Shown here: in pieces, positions 8,713 to 17,323 of the stretch | How positions within the stretch are numbered: position 1 is the first letter of the stretch | Layout of the letters: each line of letters begins with the position of its first letter | DNA from: Pelagibius sp050330205 | GTDB taxonomy: Bacteria > Pseudomonadota > Alphaproteobacteria > Kiloniellales > Kiloniellaceae | DNA length: 64,000 nucleotides | NCBI GenBank assembly: GCA_050330205.1 | Contig: JBHJOA010000027.1 | Coordinates: 1-64,000 of the forward strand | Reading direction: 5' to 3' | The notes under the pieces: model-generated | The model's database searches: none | What the model was told of the DNA's origin: nothing | What the model saw: only the letters and a program-made list of their open reading frames with translations | Made by a program: the position numbers and the translations under genes

Positions 8713-9729
8713 GTGAAGCTTGCCAGCCTCAAGGACGGCTCGCGCGACGGCCGCCTGCTGGTCGTGCGGGCGGACCTGGAGCGGGCGGTGATGGCGGAAT
8801 CCGCGCCGACCCTTCAGGCCGCGCTGGACGACTGGGCCGACGTGGCGGCGGAACTGCGCCACGAGGCCGACGCCCTGGCCCGCCACGCCCGCGAGGACAG
8901 CTTCGCCTTCGATGCCAACTACTGCCACGCGCCGCTGCCGCGCGCCTACCAGTGGGCCGACGGCTCGGCCTACGTGAACCACGTCGCCCTGGTGCGCAAG
9001 GCGCGCGGCGCCGAGGTGCCGGAGAACTTCTGGACCGAGCCGCTGATGTACCAGGGCGGCTCCGACGCCTTCCTCGGGCCGCGCACGCCTATCCGCCTGG
9101 CCGAGGAGGCCTGGGGCATCGACTTCGAGGCGGAGGTCGCCGTGATCGTCGACGACGTGCCGATGGGCGCCACCCGCGCCCAGGCCGCCGCAGCCATCCG
9201 CCTCGTCATGCTGGTGAACGATGTCAGCCTCCGCAACCTGATCCCGGGCGAGCTTGCCAAGGGCTTCGGCTTCTTCCACTCGAAACCTTCCTCGGCCGGC
9301 TCGCCGGCGGCGGTGACGCCGGACGAACTGGGCAAGGCCTGGGACGGCGGCCGGCTGCACCTGCCTATGCTGGTGGCGCTGAACGGCGAGGCCTTCGGCA
9401 AGGCGGACGCGGGCGAGGACATGACCTTCGATTTCCCGGCGCTGATTGCGCACGCCGCGAAAACCCGGCGCCTCGCCGCCGGCTCCATCATCGGCTCCGG
9501 CACGGTTTCCAACCGCGATGCCGGGGGCGGTCCGGGCAAGCCGGTCGCCGAGGGCGGGCGCGGCTACTCCTGCATCGCCGAGCAGCGCACGGTGGAGACC
9601 CTGCTGCATGGGAGCGCCACGACGCCCTTCCTCAAGTTCGGCGACCGCGTGCGCATCGAGATGCGCGACGCCGCGGGCCACAGCATTTTCGGTGCCATCG
9701 ACCAGCGGGTCGAACGATCCCCCAGCTGA
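8713..9729 (+). CDS. fahA: Fumarylacetoacetase (fumarylacetoacetate hydrolase family)
   Basis: Last step of homogentisate breakdown: hydrolyses fumarylacetoacetate to fumarate and acetoacetate. The 338-residue protein is of the shorter bacterial type. Metal-binding acidic residues sit in DFEAEVAVIVDD (about 137-148), and the family loops SLRNLIPGELAKGFGFFHSK and GSGTVSNRD are present. GGAGG precedes the GTGAAGCTT start region at 8713. It follows hmgA closely and is probably in the same transcript under the MarR protein. The intermediate enzyme, maleylacetoacetate isomerase (maiA), is not in the window; it may be elsewhere, or isomerisation may be glutathione-dependent and unlinked. Confidence 0.93.
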   Translation: MKLASLKDGSRDGRLLVVRADLERAVMAESAPTLQAALDDWADVAAELRHEADALARHAREDSFAFDANYCHAPLPRAYQWADGSAYVNHVALVRKARGAEVPENFWTEPLMYQGGSDAFLGPRTPIRLAEEAWGIDFEAEVAVIVDDVPMGATRAQAAAAIRLVMLVNDVSLRNLIPGELAKGFGFFHSKPSSAGSPAAVTPDELGKAWDGGRLHLPMLVALNGEAFGKADAGEDMTFDFPALIAHAAKTRRLAAGSIIGSGTVSNRDAGGGPGKPVAEGGRGYSCIAEQRTVETLLHGSATTPFLKFGDRVRIEMRDAAGHSIFGAIDQRVERSPS

Positions 9730-9811
9730 GCGCCTTCGGCACAAGGACGGGTCCGGCGGAACCCGCATGCGCTGCCCGCGTTCATCCTGATAACCCCTGC
9801 CAGGAGGCACT

Positions 9812-10390
9812 ATGTCAACTTTTCGAACGGTTTCCACCCGCGCCGAGCTGCGCGATTTCCCACGGCAGGTGGCTCCGGCCGGCCTGCTGAGCGCGGCCCT
9901 GGCTGTAGCCTGTCTGGCCCTGGTCTCTGCGGCCTCCGCCGCCCCGGAGGACAGCGCGAGTGCGGCCATGGAGGATGCCGAGGGCAATTCCGTGGGCACG
10001 GTGGAGCTGACGGAAACGCCGCACGGGACGCTGCTCATCATTAACCTGGAGAACCTGCCGGAAGGCATCCATGCCTTCCACGTGCATGAGACCGGCAGCT
10101 GCGAGCCGCCGTTCACCTCCGCCGGCGGCCATTTCAACCCGACCGATGCCAAGCACGGCATGGAAGCGCCGGACGGCATGCACGCCGGCGACATGCCCAA
10201 CATCTACGTTCCGGCCTCGGGCGAGGTGAGGCTCGAGGTCTTCAACGCGCAGCTGACGCTGTCCGACGAGCTGCTCGACGATGACGGCGCCGCCATCGTG
10301 GTCCATGCCGGCGCCGACGACTACCGCAGCGACCCGGCCGGCGATGCCGGCGACCGTATCGCCTGCGGCGTGATCAAGGCTGGGCCGTAA
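9812..10390 (+). CDS. sodC: Cu/Zn superoxide dismutase, periplasmic
   Basis: Converts superoxide to oxygen and peroxide in the periplasm. The 192-residue protein has a long N-terminal export segment (hydrophobic at about 24-43, likely cut after ASA near 44). Metal ligands are clear: the copper histidines in HAFHVHETGSC, the GGHFNP loop, KHGMEAPDGMHAGDMP with zinc ligands, VVHAGADD, and the closing GDRIACGV with the disulfide cysteine. AGGAGG at 9800-9805 sets the start. It follows fahA by 82 bases on the same strand. This may be chance or a shared oxidative theme, since homogentisate autoxidises to generate superoxide. Confidence 0.94.
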   Translation: MSTFRTVSTRAELRDFPRQVAPAGLLSAALAVACLALVSAASAAPEDSASAAMEDAEGNSVGTVELTETPHGTLLIINLENLPEGIHAFHVHETGSCEPPFTSAGGHFNPTDAKHGMEAPDGMHAGDMPNIYVPASGEVRLEVFNAQLTLSDELLDDDGAAIVVHAGADDYRSDPAGDAGDRIACGVIKAGP

Positions 10391-10469
10391 TCAGAGGCGG
10401 CTGAGGCTCATCCCCACTCCCTCGCGCTGAGGGTGGCGTTGTGAGGGTGTGCGCGCCTGGGTCGGCCCG

Positions 10470-11210
10470 CTACACCTTGCCGTGCACCGCCTCGGAGAAG
10501 GCGCGGAAGAGGCGGGTGGAGAAGTCGTTCTGAAGGGGCTTGTACTCCGGGTGCCACTGGACGCCGAGGGCGAGGCGCTTGGCGCCCTTCACCGAGACGG
10601 CTTCCGGCGTGCCGTCGGGGGCGCGGCCCTCGATCTCGATGCCGGGCGCCGCTTCGTCGATGCCCTGGCCGTGCAGGGAATTCACCTCGATCTCCGTGGC
10701 GCCGGCGATCTTCGCGAAGAGGCCGCCGGGCGTGAAGTTCATCGCATGGCGCAGGCCGTAGCGCAGGTCCATGTCATCGACCCGCGGCATGCGGTGGTCG
10801 AGCCGGCCCTCGACCTCGTGCAGGCGGGCGTGCAGGGTGCCGCCGAGGGCGGCGTTCAGCTCCTGGAAGCCGCGGCAGATGAAGAGCGTCGGCAGGCCCT
10901 TTTCCAGCGCCCCGTCGATGAGCGGGAAGGTCATGGCGTCGCGCGCCTCGTCGTAGGGTTCGGCCTTCTCGTCCGGGTCGCGGCCGTAGCGTGCCGGGTG
11001 CACGTTGGAGGGGCTGCCGGTGAACAGCAGGCCGTCGAGGGAGTCCAGCATGTCCATCACCTCCTGGCTCTCCGCCATCGCCGGGATGATCATCGGCGTG
11101 CAGCCGGCGGCTTCCCAGACCGCGCGGGCATACTTGTCGCCGACAACATGCATGAGGGAGTTGTTGTAGGTGCGGAGGTCGGCGGTGACACCGACGAGCG
11201 GACGCCTCAT
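10470..11210 (-). CDS. Gamma-glutamyl-gamma-aminobutyrate hydrolase-like protein (peptidase C26, PuuD type)
   Basis: A class I glutamine-amidotransferase-fold hydrolase of 246 residues. The nucleophile is Cys112 in FICRGFQELNAALGG; the His-Glu pair is His220 and Glu222 in GVQWHPEY. PuuD relatives release GABA (or another amine product) from a gamma-glutamyl conjugate in the putrescine gamma-glutamylation route. I set the start at the ATG at 11210, which overlaps the preceding gene's stop by 4 bases. It is the last gene of an operon with a polyamine-type ABC importer, and a glutamine-synthetase-like ligase that could make the conjugate lies at 21077-22405. The exact substrate is not shown by the sequence. 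Confidence 0.88.
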   Translation of the reverse strand: MRRPLVGVTADLRTYNNSLMHVVGDKYARAVWEAAGCTPMIIPAMAESQEVMDMLDSLDGLLFTGSPSNVHPARYGRDPDEKAEPYDEARDAMTFPLIDGALEKGLPTLFICRGFQELNAALGGTLHARLHEVEGRLDHRMPRVDDMDLRYGLRHAMNFTPGGLFAKIAGATEIEVNSLHGQGIDEAAPGIEIEGRAPDGTPEAVSVKGAKRLALGVQWHPEYKPLQNDFSTRLFRAFSEAVHGKV

Positions 11211-11845
11211 GCGGCCGAGACTCCCCGGATGTGCAGCTCCTTCAGCAGATCCTCCGTCATGGCGACGCGGGCGTAGGCCTTCATGCCCTCGGCGGTGGTG
11301 GCCTCCTGCTCGGCCGTCTTCGCCGCGCAGGCGTCGGCCACCAGGGTCACCAGGTAGCCGCGGTCGGCGGCGTCGCGCACGGCGGACTCCACGCACTGGT
11401 GGCTGTAGACCCCGAAAATCACGAGGCGCTCGACGCCGAGATTGCGCAGGATGTAGTCGATGTTGGTGGCATTGAAGATGCCCGAAGCAGTCTTCGGCAC
11501 CACCATCTCGTCGCCTTCCGGCGCGATGCCGGGCATGACTTCGCCACCGGCCGAGCCCTTGGGAATGAGGAAGTCCGAGCGCTTGTGGTCGAGGCTGCGG
11601 TCGCGGCCGTCCGCCGTCAGCGCCTCGATCACCGTGTAGATCACCTCGACGCCGGCGCCGCGCGCCGCGGTGATCAGGCGGCGGGCGTTGGGCAGCACCA
11701 GGCTGTCGACCCGCTGCCGGAAGTGGGCTCCGCTGTCGAAGCCGAGGGCGTCGCTCACCTGAGGATCGCAGAAGCCCCGCTGCAAGTCGACGACCAGCAG
11801 GGCGGCGCGCCCGGCGGCAATGCTGAAATCATAGCTGTCGGTCAA
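11207..11845 (-). CDS. Isochorismatase-like cysteine hydrolase
   Basis: A 212-residue cytoplasmic hydrolase of the isochorismatase-like family, whose members include N-carbamoylsarcosine amidase, nicotinamidase, ureidoacrylate and biuret hydrolases. The catalytic triad is visible: Asp20 in LLVVDLQRGF, Lys118 in VVPKTASG and Cys151 in YSHQCVESAVRDA. The start is a TTG at 11845, which overlaps the stop of the oxygenase gene (CATTGACC context); no ATG or GTG is placed better, and the protein aligns from there. It overlaps its downstream neighbour by 4 bases. In this operon an amide- or carbamoyl-cleaving role on the imported nitrogen compound is plausible, but unproven. Confidence 0.87.
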   Translation of the reverse strand: MTDSYDFSIAAGRAALLVVDLQRGFCDPQVSDALGFDSGAHFRQRVDSLVLPNARRLITAARGAGVEVIYTVIEALTADGRDRSLDHKRSDFLIPKGSAGGEVMPGIAPEGDEMVVPKTASGIFNATNIDYILRNLGVERLVIFGVYSHQCVESAVRDAADRGYLVTLVADACAAKTAEQEATTAEGMKAYARVAMTEDLLKELHIRGVSAA

Positions 11846-12873
11846 TGCTTCCCGGCCCTTTCCCGGTGATAATCGAAGGTCGCGTCGATCATGTCCAGCA
11901 GGTGCCGGCCACCGGTGGTCGGCGGGAAGACCGGCGGGTTGTCCGGTCCGGTACAGGTCGGCAGGGCGGTGACGGCGGCATGGAAGTTGGGATCGAAGAA
12001 GAAGGGGATGGAATAGCGCTCGGCGCCGGAAGCGTTGATCACCCGGTGCTGGGTCGAGGCGAAGAGGTTGTTCGTCCATCGTGCCATCATGTCGCCGATG
12101 TTGATGACGAAGGTGCCGGGGATCGGAGTCGCGTCGATCCAGCTGCCGGCGGCGTTCTTCACCTGCAGGCCGCCGTTCATGTCCTGCGCCAGGATGGTCA
12201 GGCAGCCGAAATCGGTGTGGGCGCCGGCGCCGATCTGCTTTTCGGTGATGGTACCGCGCTGTGGCGGGTAGTGCAGGGGGCCGAGCGTCGCCATGGGATC
12301 GGTCAGCAGGCGGTCGAAGTAGCACTCCTCGAGGTCGAGGGAGAGGGCGAAGGCGTGCATGACCTGCTTGCCGAGGCCGACCAGGGCATCGAAGTAGGAC
12401 TGCATGGCGCCCTGCCAGCCCGGCAGGTCCCGGGGCCAAAGGTTGGGACCGTGGAGCGGCGTGCGGGCGGCCACCAGCGCATGGTCGGCGGCGAGGTCGC
12501 GGCCGATCTTGATGCCTTCCTTGAGGTCGCCGCCGGCCTTCTGCTTGGCCGGGTCGAGGTTCTCGCCGCCGACCTTGAAATAGCCGCGGTGGCAGGGCGA
12601 CTTCTCGATGTCGATCTCCAGCTTCTTGTCCATCGGCAGGTCGAAGAACCGCCTGGCCTCGGCAAAGGTGCGGGCGACCAGCGCGTCGGAGACACCGTGG
12701 TTGGCGAGGTAGAAGAAGCCGATATGGCGGCAGGCCGCACCGATCTTCGCGGCAACCTCCCGCCTCGCGGCGAGGTCGCCGGTCAGGAAGGCCGCAAAGT
12801 CGATCACCGGGATCTCTTCCAGCGCCAGCCGCGCGCCGCGCAGGCTTTCCTCGATTTCGACGGCACCAGACAT
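11842..12873 (-). CDS. 2-oxoglutarate/Fe(II)-dependent oxygenase, isopenicillin N synthase-like
   Basis: A 343-residue double-stranded beta-helix oxygenase with the N-terminal DIOX_N domain (IPVIDFAAFL at 21-30, GFFYLANHGV at 52-61). The iron triad is His219/Asp221 in AGAHTDFGCLTIL and His276 in STQHRVIN, and the 2-oxoglutarate grip is Arg286/Ser288 in ERYSIPFFF. Such enzymes hydroxylate, desaturate or N-demethylate small molecules. It begins 3 bases after the Pot permease gene and overlaps the isochorismatase-like gene by 4 bases, so it is an integral member of the transporter operon and a candidate first step on the imported compound. The family is often annotated by its plant or antibiotic relatives, which should not be taken as function here. 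Confidence 0.92.
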   Translation of the reverse strand: MSGAVEIEESLRGARLALEEIPVIDFAAFLTGDLAARREVAAKIGAACRHIGFFYLANHGVSDALVARTFAEARRFFDLPMDKKLEIDIEKSPCHRGYFKVGGENLDPAKQKAGGDLKEGIKIGRDLAADHALVAARTPLHGPNLWPRDLPGWQGAMQSYFDALVGLGKQVMHAFALSLDLEECYFDRLLTDPMATLGPLHYPPQRGTITEKQIGAGAHTDFGCLTILAQDMNGGLQVKNAAGSWIDATPIPGTFVINIGDMMARWTNNLFASTQHRVINASGAERYSIPFFFDPNFHAAVTALPTCTGPDNPPVFPPTTGGRHLLDMIDATFDYHRERAGKH

Positions 12874-12876
12874 CGG

Positions 12877-13680
12877 CTACCTCCCTTGTGCGCGCCGCAT
12901 GAAGACCAGGGTCAGATAGCCGACGATCAGGATGACGGCGGCGCCGCCGGTCGTCAGAGCCCCCAGCGTCGGAACCCCCGGCGTGTAGCCCGCCACCATC
13001 TTGGCGTAGAGATACTCGGGCACCGTCGAATCGGCGCCGGTGGTGTAGAGCGACAGCGGGAAATTGCCCCACGACAGCAGGAAGGCGAAGAGCGCGCCGG
13101 AAAAGATGCCGGGCCAGAGCACGGGCAGGGTCACCTCGCGCAGCACCTGCCAGCGCGTCGCGCCGAGATCGAGCGCCGCCTCCTCGAGCGCTGCATCGAA
13201 GCTGTAGACCTGAATCGAGATGATCAGGGTGACGATCGGCACGATCCAGATCAGGTGGGCGAAGACCGCGGTCTTCCACGAGAGCGGCAGCCCCAGGGTG
13301 TTGAACCACAGCAGCAACGCGAGGCCGAGGACGGCCTGGGGAAAGAAGATCGGCAGCAGCACGATGCGCTGGAACAGCGTGCGGCCGCGCCAGTCGTAGC
13401 GGGCGAAGGCGAGCGCCCCCATGAAGCCCAGCACCACCGAGACCGCCGTCACTATGAGCGCGATCGCGACCGAGGTCTGAATCAGGATGCCGATCTCGAT
13501 CGAGTCCAGCGTGCGCTCCCACCAGTGCGTCGACCACCGCGCGATGGGAAAGCCGAAGTAGCGCGATTGCGACAGCGAGGCGAGTACGCCGCAGGCGACC
13601 GGCAGGTAGAGAAAGATGATGACCAGCAGGGTCCAGGCCCCGATCCCGCCCTTCATGCGCGATGTGGCGGCCCTGCTCAT
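12877..13680 (-). CDS. Spermidine/putrescine-type ABC transporter permease (PotC-like)
   Basis: Inner-membrane permease of 267 residues with about six helices and the BPD_transp_1 coupling loop EEAALDLGATRWQVLREVTLP near residues 166-186. It pairs with the upstream permease; the stop of that gene and this start share one base (TGATG). It is part of the minus-strand operon running from the solute receptor at 17068 to the PuuD-like hydrolase. Substrate class (polyamine or other cation) is inferred from family only. Confidence 0.9.
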   Translation of the reverse strand: MSRAATSRMKGGIGAWTLLVIIFLYLPVACGVLASLSQSRYFGFPIARWSTHWWERTLDSIEIGILIQTSVAIALIVTAVSVVLGFMGALAFARYDWRGRTLFQRIVLLPIFFPQAVLGLALLLWFNTLGLPLSWKTAVFAHLIWIVPIVTLIISIQVYSFDAALEEAALDLGATRWQVLREVTLPVLWPGIFSGALFAFLLSWGNFPLSLYTTGADSTVPEYLYAKMVAGYTPGVPTLGALTTGGAAVILIVGYLTLVFMRRAQGR

Positions 13681-14585
13681 CAGCGCCGCCCCAGGATGCG
13701 GTCGAGATCGAGGTAGCGCAGCACCAGCAGCACCAGCGTGCCGACCACCGCCATCAGCAGCACCGAGAGCGCAGCCCCGAGCGGCCAGTTCTGGGCGTAG
13801 GTGAAGGCGATTTCAATGTCGTGGGTGATGACGATCACCGACTGGCCGCCCAGCACCTTGGCTTCCGCGACGGCGCCGACCCCCAGCACGAAGGTCAGCA
13901 GCCCGCCGATGATGAAGCCAGGCATGGCGAGCGGCAGTTCGACCTCGCGGAAGGTCTGCAGGCGCGAGGCGCCCAGGTCGCCGGCCGCCTCCACCACTTC
14001 GCGTGGCACCATGGACAGGCCGAGCACCATGGGGAACAGCATGAAGGGCAGGTAGACGTAGACCATGCCGAAGACGATGACCGGCGGCGTGAACAGTATG
14101 GACTGCAGTTCCAGGCCGAAGAGGCTCTTCAAGGTGCCGTCGAGCACGCCGTTCTTGATGAAGAACAGCATCCAGCCGAACAGGCGGATGTTCTCGGAGA
14201 TGAACAGCGGGAAGACCAACAGCAAGGTGATGAGGTTGGCCCAGCGGCCGAAGATGTGGGCCAGCCCATAGGCGACCGGATAGCACAGCAGGGCCAGCAG
14301 CACGACCGCCAGCGCGGCGAAAACCAGCGACCAGACAAAAGAGAGATAGACCGTGTTCGCGGGACTGAAGATGGTCCGATAGTTCTCCAGCGTCGGCGCG
14401 CCGAAGACGGTGAAGCTGCGCGGCTCGGCGAAGCTGAAGGCGGTCACGGCAATCAGCGGCGCCAGGAAGCCGACGGCAAGGAAGATCATGACCGGCAGCG
14501 CGGCCAGCAAGCCCGGACTGAAAAACCGCCGCCGCTGCATCCGGCGAGCCGGGCGCGCCACCGTCTCGGCCACGGCTTCGCTCAT
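13680..14585 (-). CDS. Spermidine/putrescine-type ABC transporter permease (PotB-like)
   Basis: Inner-membrane permease of 301 residues, with a basic N-terminus (RRMQRRRFF), six or so membrane helices and the coupling loop EAAGDLGASRLQTFREVELP. I set the start at the ATG at 14585; a GTG nine bases upstream, with AAGGACG before it, is an alternative. The open frame continues upstream only through the non-coding repeat at 14620-14770. It follows PotA after a 196-base repeat-containing gap, unusual inside such an operon, and it is coupled to the PotC-like gene. Confidence 0.9.
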   Translation of the reverse strand: MSEAVAETVARPARRMQRRRFFSPGLLAALPVMIFLAVGFLAPLIAVTAFSFAEPRSFTVFGAPTLENYRTIFSPANTVYLSFVWSLVFAALAVVLLALLCYPVAYGLAHIFGRWANLITLLLVFPLFISENIRLFGWMLFFIKNGVLDGTLKSLFGLELQSILFTPPVIVFGMVYVYLPFMLFPMVLGLSMVPREVVEAAGDLGASRLQTFREVELPLAMPGFIIGGLLTFVLGVGAVAEAKVLGGQSVIVITHDIEIAFTYAQNWPLGAALSVLLMAVVGTLVLLVLRYLDLDRILGRR

Positions 14586-14619
14586 GGCGGTCACGGCCTG
14601 CGTCCTTGCCGCTTCCCCC

Positions 14620-14770
14620 TCACCCAGCTTCGCCGAGGCGCGGCCTTCGACCTCACTGAGCCTACGCAACCCTCTACCCAAAGGGGCGAAGGAAAAGGTG
14701 TTGCCCTCTCCCCACCGGGGAGAGAGAGGGGCCCGCGAAGCGGGAGGGGGAGGAGGTGTTGTGGGGTCGA
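14620..14770. repeat. Intra-operon palindromic repeat region
   Basis: A 150-base non-coding insert between the potA-like and potB-like genes. It contains the hairpin CTCTCCCCACCGGGGAGAG (about 14705-14723), a second hairpin CCCGCGAAGCGGG (about 14731-14743) and CCCTCACCC/CTCTACCC half-motifs. This pattern is widespread as an interspersed repeat in proteobacteria. It probably causes the unusual gap inside the operon, and may tune the ratio of ATPase to permease transcripts. Confidence 0.6.
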
Positions 14771-14781
14771 TGTGGCGTGTC

Positions 14782-15837
14782 TCATTCCGGCGCCAGCATG
14801 CTGTCGCGTGCCTCCCAGCCGATGGTGACCGTGTCGTCCAGCTTGCCGTGGTAGCGCTGCTCACGCAGCTTCTCGACCAGGAAAACCTGCTCGCCGACGC
14901 GGACCTGGTACTGGATGCGGCTGCCCAGGGCGTACTCGTTGTAGAGGACACCATCGACCTGGTTCTCGGCGCTCTCGCCAGGCTTGAGGAAGCGCAGGTA
15001 CTCCGGCCGGATCACCAGGTATCCGCTATCGAAACCATTGGATGCCGGACCGGTGAAGGTGGCGCCAAGCGAGGGGCAGTGCAGGTCGGCGCCGTTGCGC
15101 TTCACCTTCAGTAGGTTCACCTCGCCCATGAACTCCGAGACGAACTTGTCGCGCGGCCGGGTATAGATCTCTTCCGGGGTGCCGATCTGAACCAGTTTGC
15201 CGGCGCGCATGACGCCGATGCGGTCCGACATCACCATGGCCTCTTCCAGGCTGTGGGTGATGTACATGAAGGTCTTGCCGGTCTCCTTATGGATGTCCTT
15301 CAGCTCTTTCTCGAGCGTCTTGCGCAACTTGTAGTCGATGGCGGACAGCGGTTCGTCGAAGAACAGGATCTCCGGGTCGAAGGCCAGCGCGCGGGCCAGC
15401 GCGATGCGCTGGCGCTCGCCGCCTGAGCATTGGATAACGCTCTTGCCGTAGTAGGACTCCGGCAGCTGCAGCAAGCGCAGCAGCTCCATGGCCCGCGCCC
15501 GCCGCGCCTCGCGCGCCACGCCGCGCATCTTGAGCGGGAACTCGATGTTCTGGCCGACGGTGCGGTGCGGGAACAGGGCGAGGGACTGGAACACCATGCA
15601 GGTCGGCCGCCGGTTGGCGGGCGTTTCGTTGATGCGTTCGCCGCGCAGCAGGATCTCGCCGCTGCTCGGTTCCTCAAGGCCGGCCAGCATGCGCACCAGG
15701 GTCGACTTGCCGGAGCCGGAAGGGCCGACGATGGTGAAGAACTCGCCCTCTTCGACGTCGAGGTCGATCTGCTTGACCGCCGTGAAGCCGCCGAAGTGCT
15801 TGGTCAGCCCGGAGAGTCGGAGGATGGGTTCGGCCAC
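14782..15837 (-). CDS. Spermidine/putrescine-type ABC transporter ATPase (PotA-like)
   Basis: A 351-residue ATPase. Walker A is GPSGSGKST (38-46), the signature is CSGGERQRIALARA starting at 138, with Cys in place of the usual Leu, and Walker B is ILFFDEP (158-164). A C-terminal TOBE domain starts at about residue 245 and carries the common RPEYLR motif. It follows the solute-receptor gene by 88 bases. It energises the PotB/PotC-like channel. The Cys in the signature is unusual for the PotA group but does not remove the glycines needed for ATP contact. Confidence 0.92.
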   Translation of the reverse strand: MAEPILRLSGLTKHFGGFTAVKQIDLDVEEGEFFTIVGPSGSGKSTLVRMLAGLEEPSSGEILLRGERINETPANRRPTCMVFQSLALFPHRTVGQNIEFPLKMRGVAREARRARAMELLRLLQLPESYYGKSVIQCSGGERQRIALARALAFDPEILFFDEPLSAIDYKLRKTLEKELKDIHKETGKTFMYITHSLEEAMVMSDRIGVMRAGKLVQIGTPEEIYTRPRDKFVSEFMGEVNLLKVKRNGADLHCPSLGATFTGPASNGFDSGYLVIRPEYLRFLKPGESAENQVDGVLYNEYALGSRIQYQVRVGEQVFLVEKLREQRYHGKLDDTVTIGWEARDSMLAPE

Positions 15838-15925
15838 GGAACGCTACTCTTTCAGGGACGGACGAAGGCCGCAGCCCGGGGCGTTGGGCCGCGGCCGATC
15901 GCTGGTCTTACGCTAAAACCTACGC

Positions 15926-17068
15926 CTAGCGCTTGGCGGCGGTCATCAGGTCGAGCGCGCGGTCATAGTCCGGTACGATATCGTATTCCGCCGAACGTGC
16001 CATCTCTTCCTCCAGGCTGTCCCACTGGATCGCGTCGAGCTCCTCCTGGGTGAAGAGCTCGAAGCACTTGGGATCGCCCATCTGGGTCACCGGGTTGAAG
16101 GTGCCTTCGGCGAAGGCGACGGTGTGCGAAACCTCCGGATCCTGCACGTATTCCAGGAAGTCCGCCGCGAGCGGCGAGAGCTGCGGGTTGTTCACGATCG
16201 AGGTGATCTCGACCCAGGCGACGCCGCCCTTGCCAGGTATGGCGCTCTTCAGCGGCGTGACACCGCGGATGTTCGGATAACCGTCGAAACGCGCGGGCGA
16301 GGCCGAATAGGTACCGCCGGTCAGGTGGAAGTCGATCTCGCCGGACACCAGCGCCTGGTTCATGGTGGCGATGTCGCCCACCACCTTGGCGCCCTTGAAG
16401 ACCCTCTTTGCGGCCTCGTCGAACTTGGCGAGCTCGTCGTCGCTGTGCTCGCGGAAGGGGTCGACACCGGCGATCAGGAAGATGTCGAACACGTTCCAGT
16501 CGTCCGATTCCAGCACGCCATACTTATTGGCGTTGGCAGGATCGTTCCACAGATCCCAGCCCTGGTCCTCGGCGGTCGCGCGGCTGATCTTGTCGGTGTT
16601 GACGACGAAGCTGTAGGGCCCGAAGCGCTGCGCAATGCCAAGCAGATCCTTTTCGTCTTCGCTCATGGCCCATTTGTAAGGCGGCTCGAAGCCCGGCAGC
16701 ATGGACTCGAAGTAGGGCTCAAATCTGGCGCGGTCGAGCGGCGTGATCAGCCCTTCCGGATGCATGACCTTGCGCGCCCAGGGATTGTTGACGTTGATCA
16801 GGTCCCAGACGTTGGTCTCGCCGGCGCGCAGGCGGTTGATCATGGTCGGGTCGTTTGTCAGCGACTCCGCCTTGATGGTGGCGCTCTCGGCGTTGCGGAA
16901 GGGGTCGAGCACGTCAGCCGAGTTGTAGCCTTCCCAGCAGAGGATGTTCAGCTCCTTCTCGCGCGCGGCGAAGGCCTGTCCGGCAAAGGGGCCGGCCAGC
17001 CCCCCCGAAAGTCCGATGGCGCCGGCGGCGGCCGAATACTTCAACAGACTGCGACGGTCGAATTGCAT
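15926..17068 (-). CDS. Spermidine/putrescine-type ABC transporter substrate-binding protein with twin-arginine signal
   Basis: Periplasmic receptor of 380 residues (SBP_bac_8/PotD-PotF type). The N-terminus has a twin-arginine signal (DRRSLLKYSAAAGAIG with Arg5-Arg6) and likely cuts near AFAA at 33-35. I chose the ATG at 17068, after GGGAGG; the frame stays open for 42 codons upstream, but that part overlaps the promoter and operator. The mature start LNILCWEGYNSADVL is typical of PotD-like receptors. It is first in the operon potD-potA-potB-potC-oxygenase-hydrolase-hydrolase. Tat export suggests that folding occurs before secretion, as seen in a subset of these receptors. Confidence 0.9.
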   Translation of the reverse strand: MQFDRRSLLKYSAAAGAIGLSGGLAGPFAGQAFAAREKELNILCWEGYNSADVLDPFRNAESATIKAESLTNDPTMINRLRAGETNVWDLINVNNPWARKVMHPEGLITPLDRARFEPYFESMLPGFEPPYKWAMSEDEKDLLGIAQRFGPYSFVVNTDKISRATAEDQGWDLWNDPANANKYGVLESDDWNVFDIFLIAGVDPFREHSDDELAKFDEAAKRVFKGAKVVGDIATMNQALVSGEIDFHLTGGTYSASPARFDGYPNIRGVTPLKSAIPGKGGVAWVEITSIVNNPQLSPLAADFLEYVQDPEVSHTVAFAEGTFNPVTQMGDPKCFELFTQEELDAIQWDSLEEEMARSAEYDIVPDYDRALDLMTAAKR

Positions 17069-17146
17069 GGTCACGCCTCCCGAGTTTGCTCGTGTTGCCC
17101 TGTTGGTCCCCGTTAATTTCTTGATGATGAAAGTACCACGCAAAAG

Positions 17147-17180
17147 TTGGTAATTCCAACATGATTTGTTGTACTCGCCA
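17147..17180. promoter_or_regulatory. Operator-like site A upstream of the Pot-type operon
   Basis: The sequence TTGGTAATTCCAACAT (17147-17162) is followed by GATTTGTTGTACTCGCCA. Its core is an inverted repeat (CAACA, 5 bases, TGTTG at 17158-17172). A closely similar element lies at 22442-22475 (site B). It lies about 80 bases upstream of the solute-receptor start and 150 bases from the divergent TIM-barrel/DeoR genes, so the DeoR protein is the most likely binder. This is inferred from position and similarity. Confidence 0.6.
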
Positions 17181-17323
17181 CGAAAATGAGGCATAACCGG
17201 GTGAAGTCGCCTGCCGCACCCCGTTGCGCGTCCGAGCCGGGCCCGAGTCCTTCCCCAAGCCGAGCACGGAGACGCCCGCGGGACGAAGCGGCGAGGCTTT
17301 CAGTGCAGAGGAACGGCCCCCGA

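Noticed and set aside
10391..10469. Terminator between sodC and the PuuD-like gene
   Set aside because: The visible inverted repeat (around CCACTCCCTC/GAGGGTGG) has a gap in the arms and no T-run, so it was not listed as a terminator.
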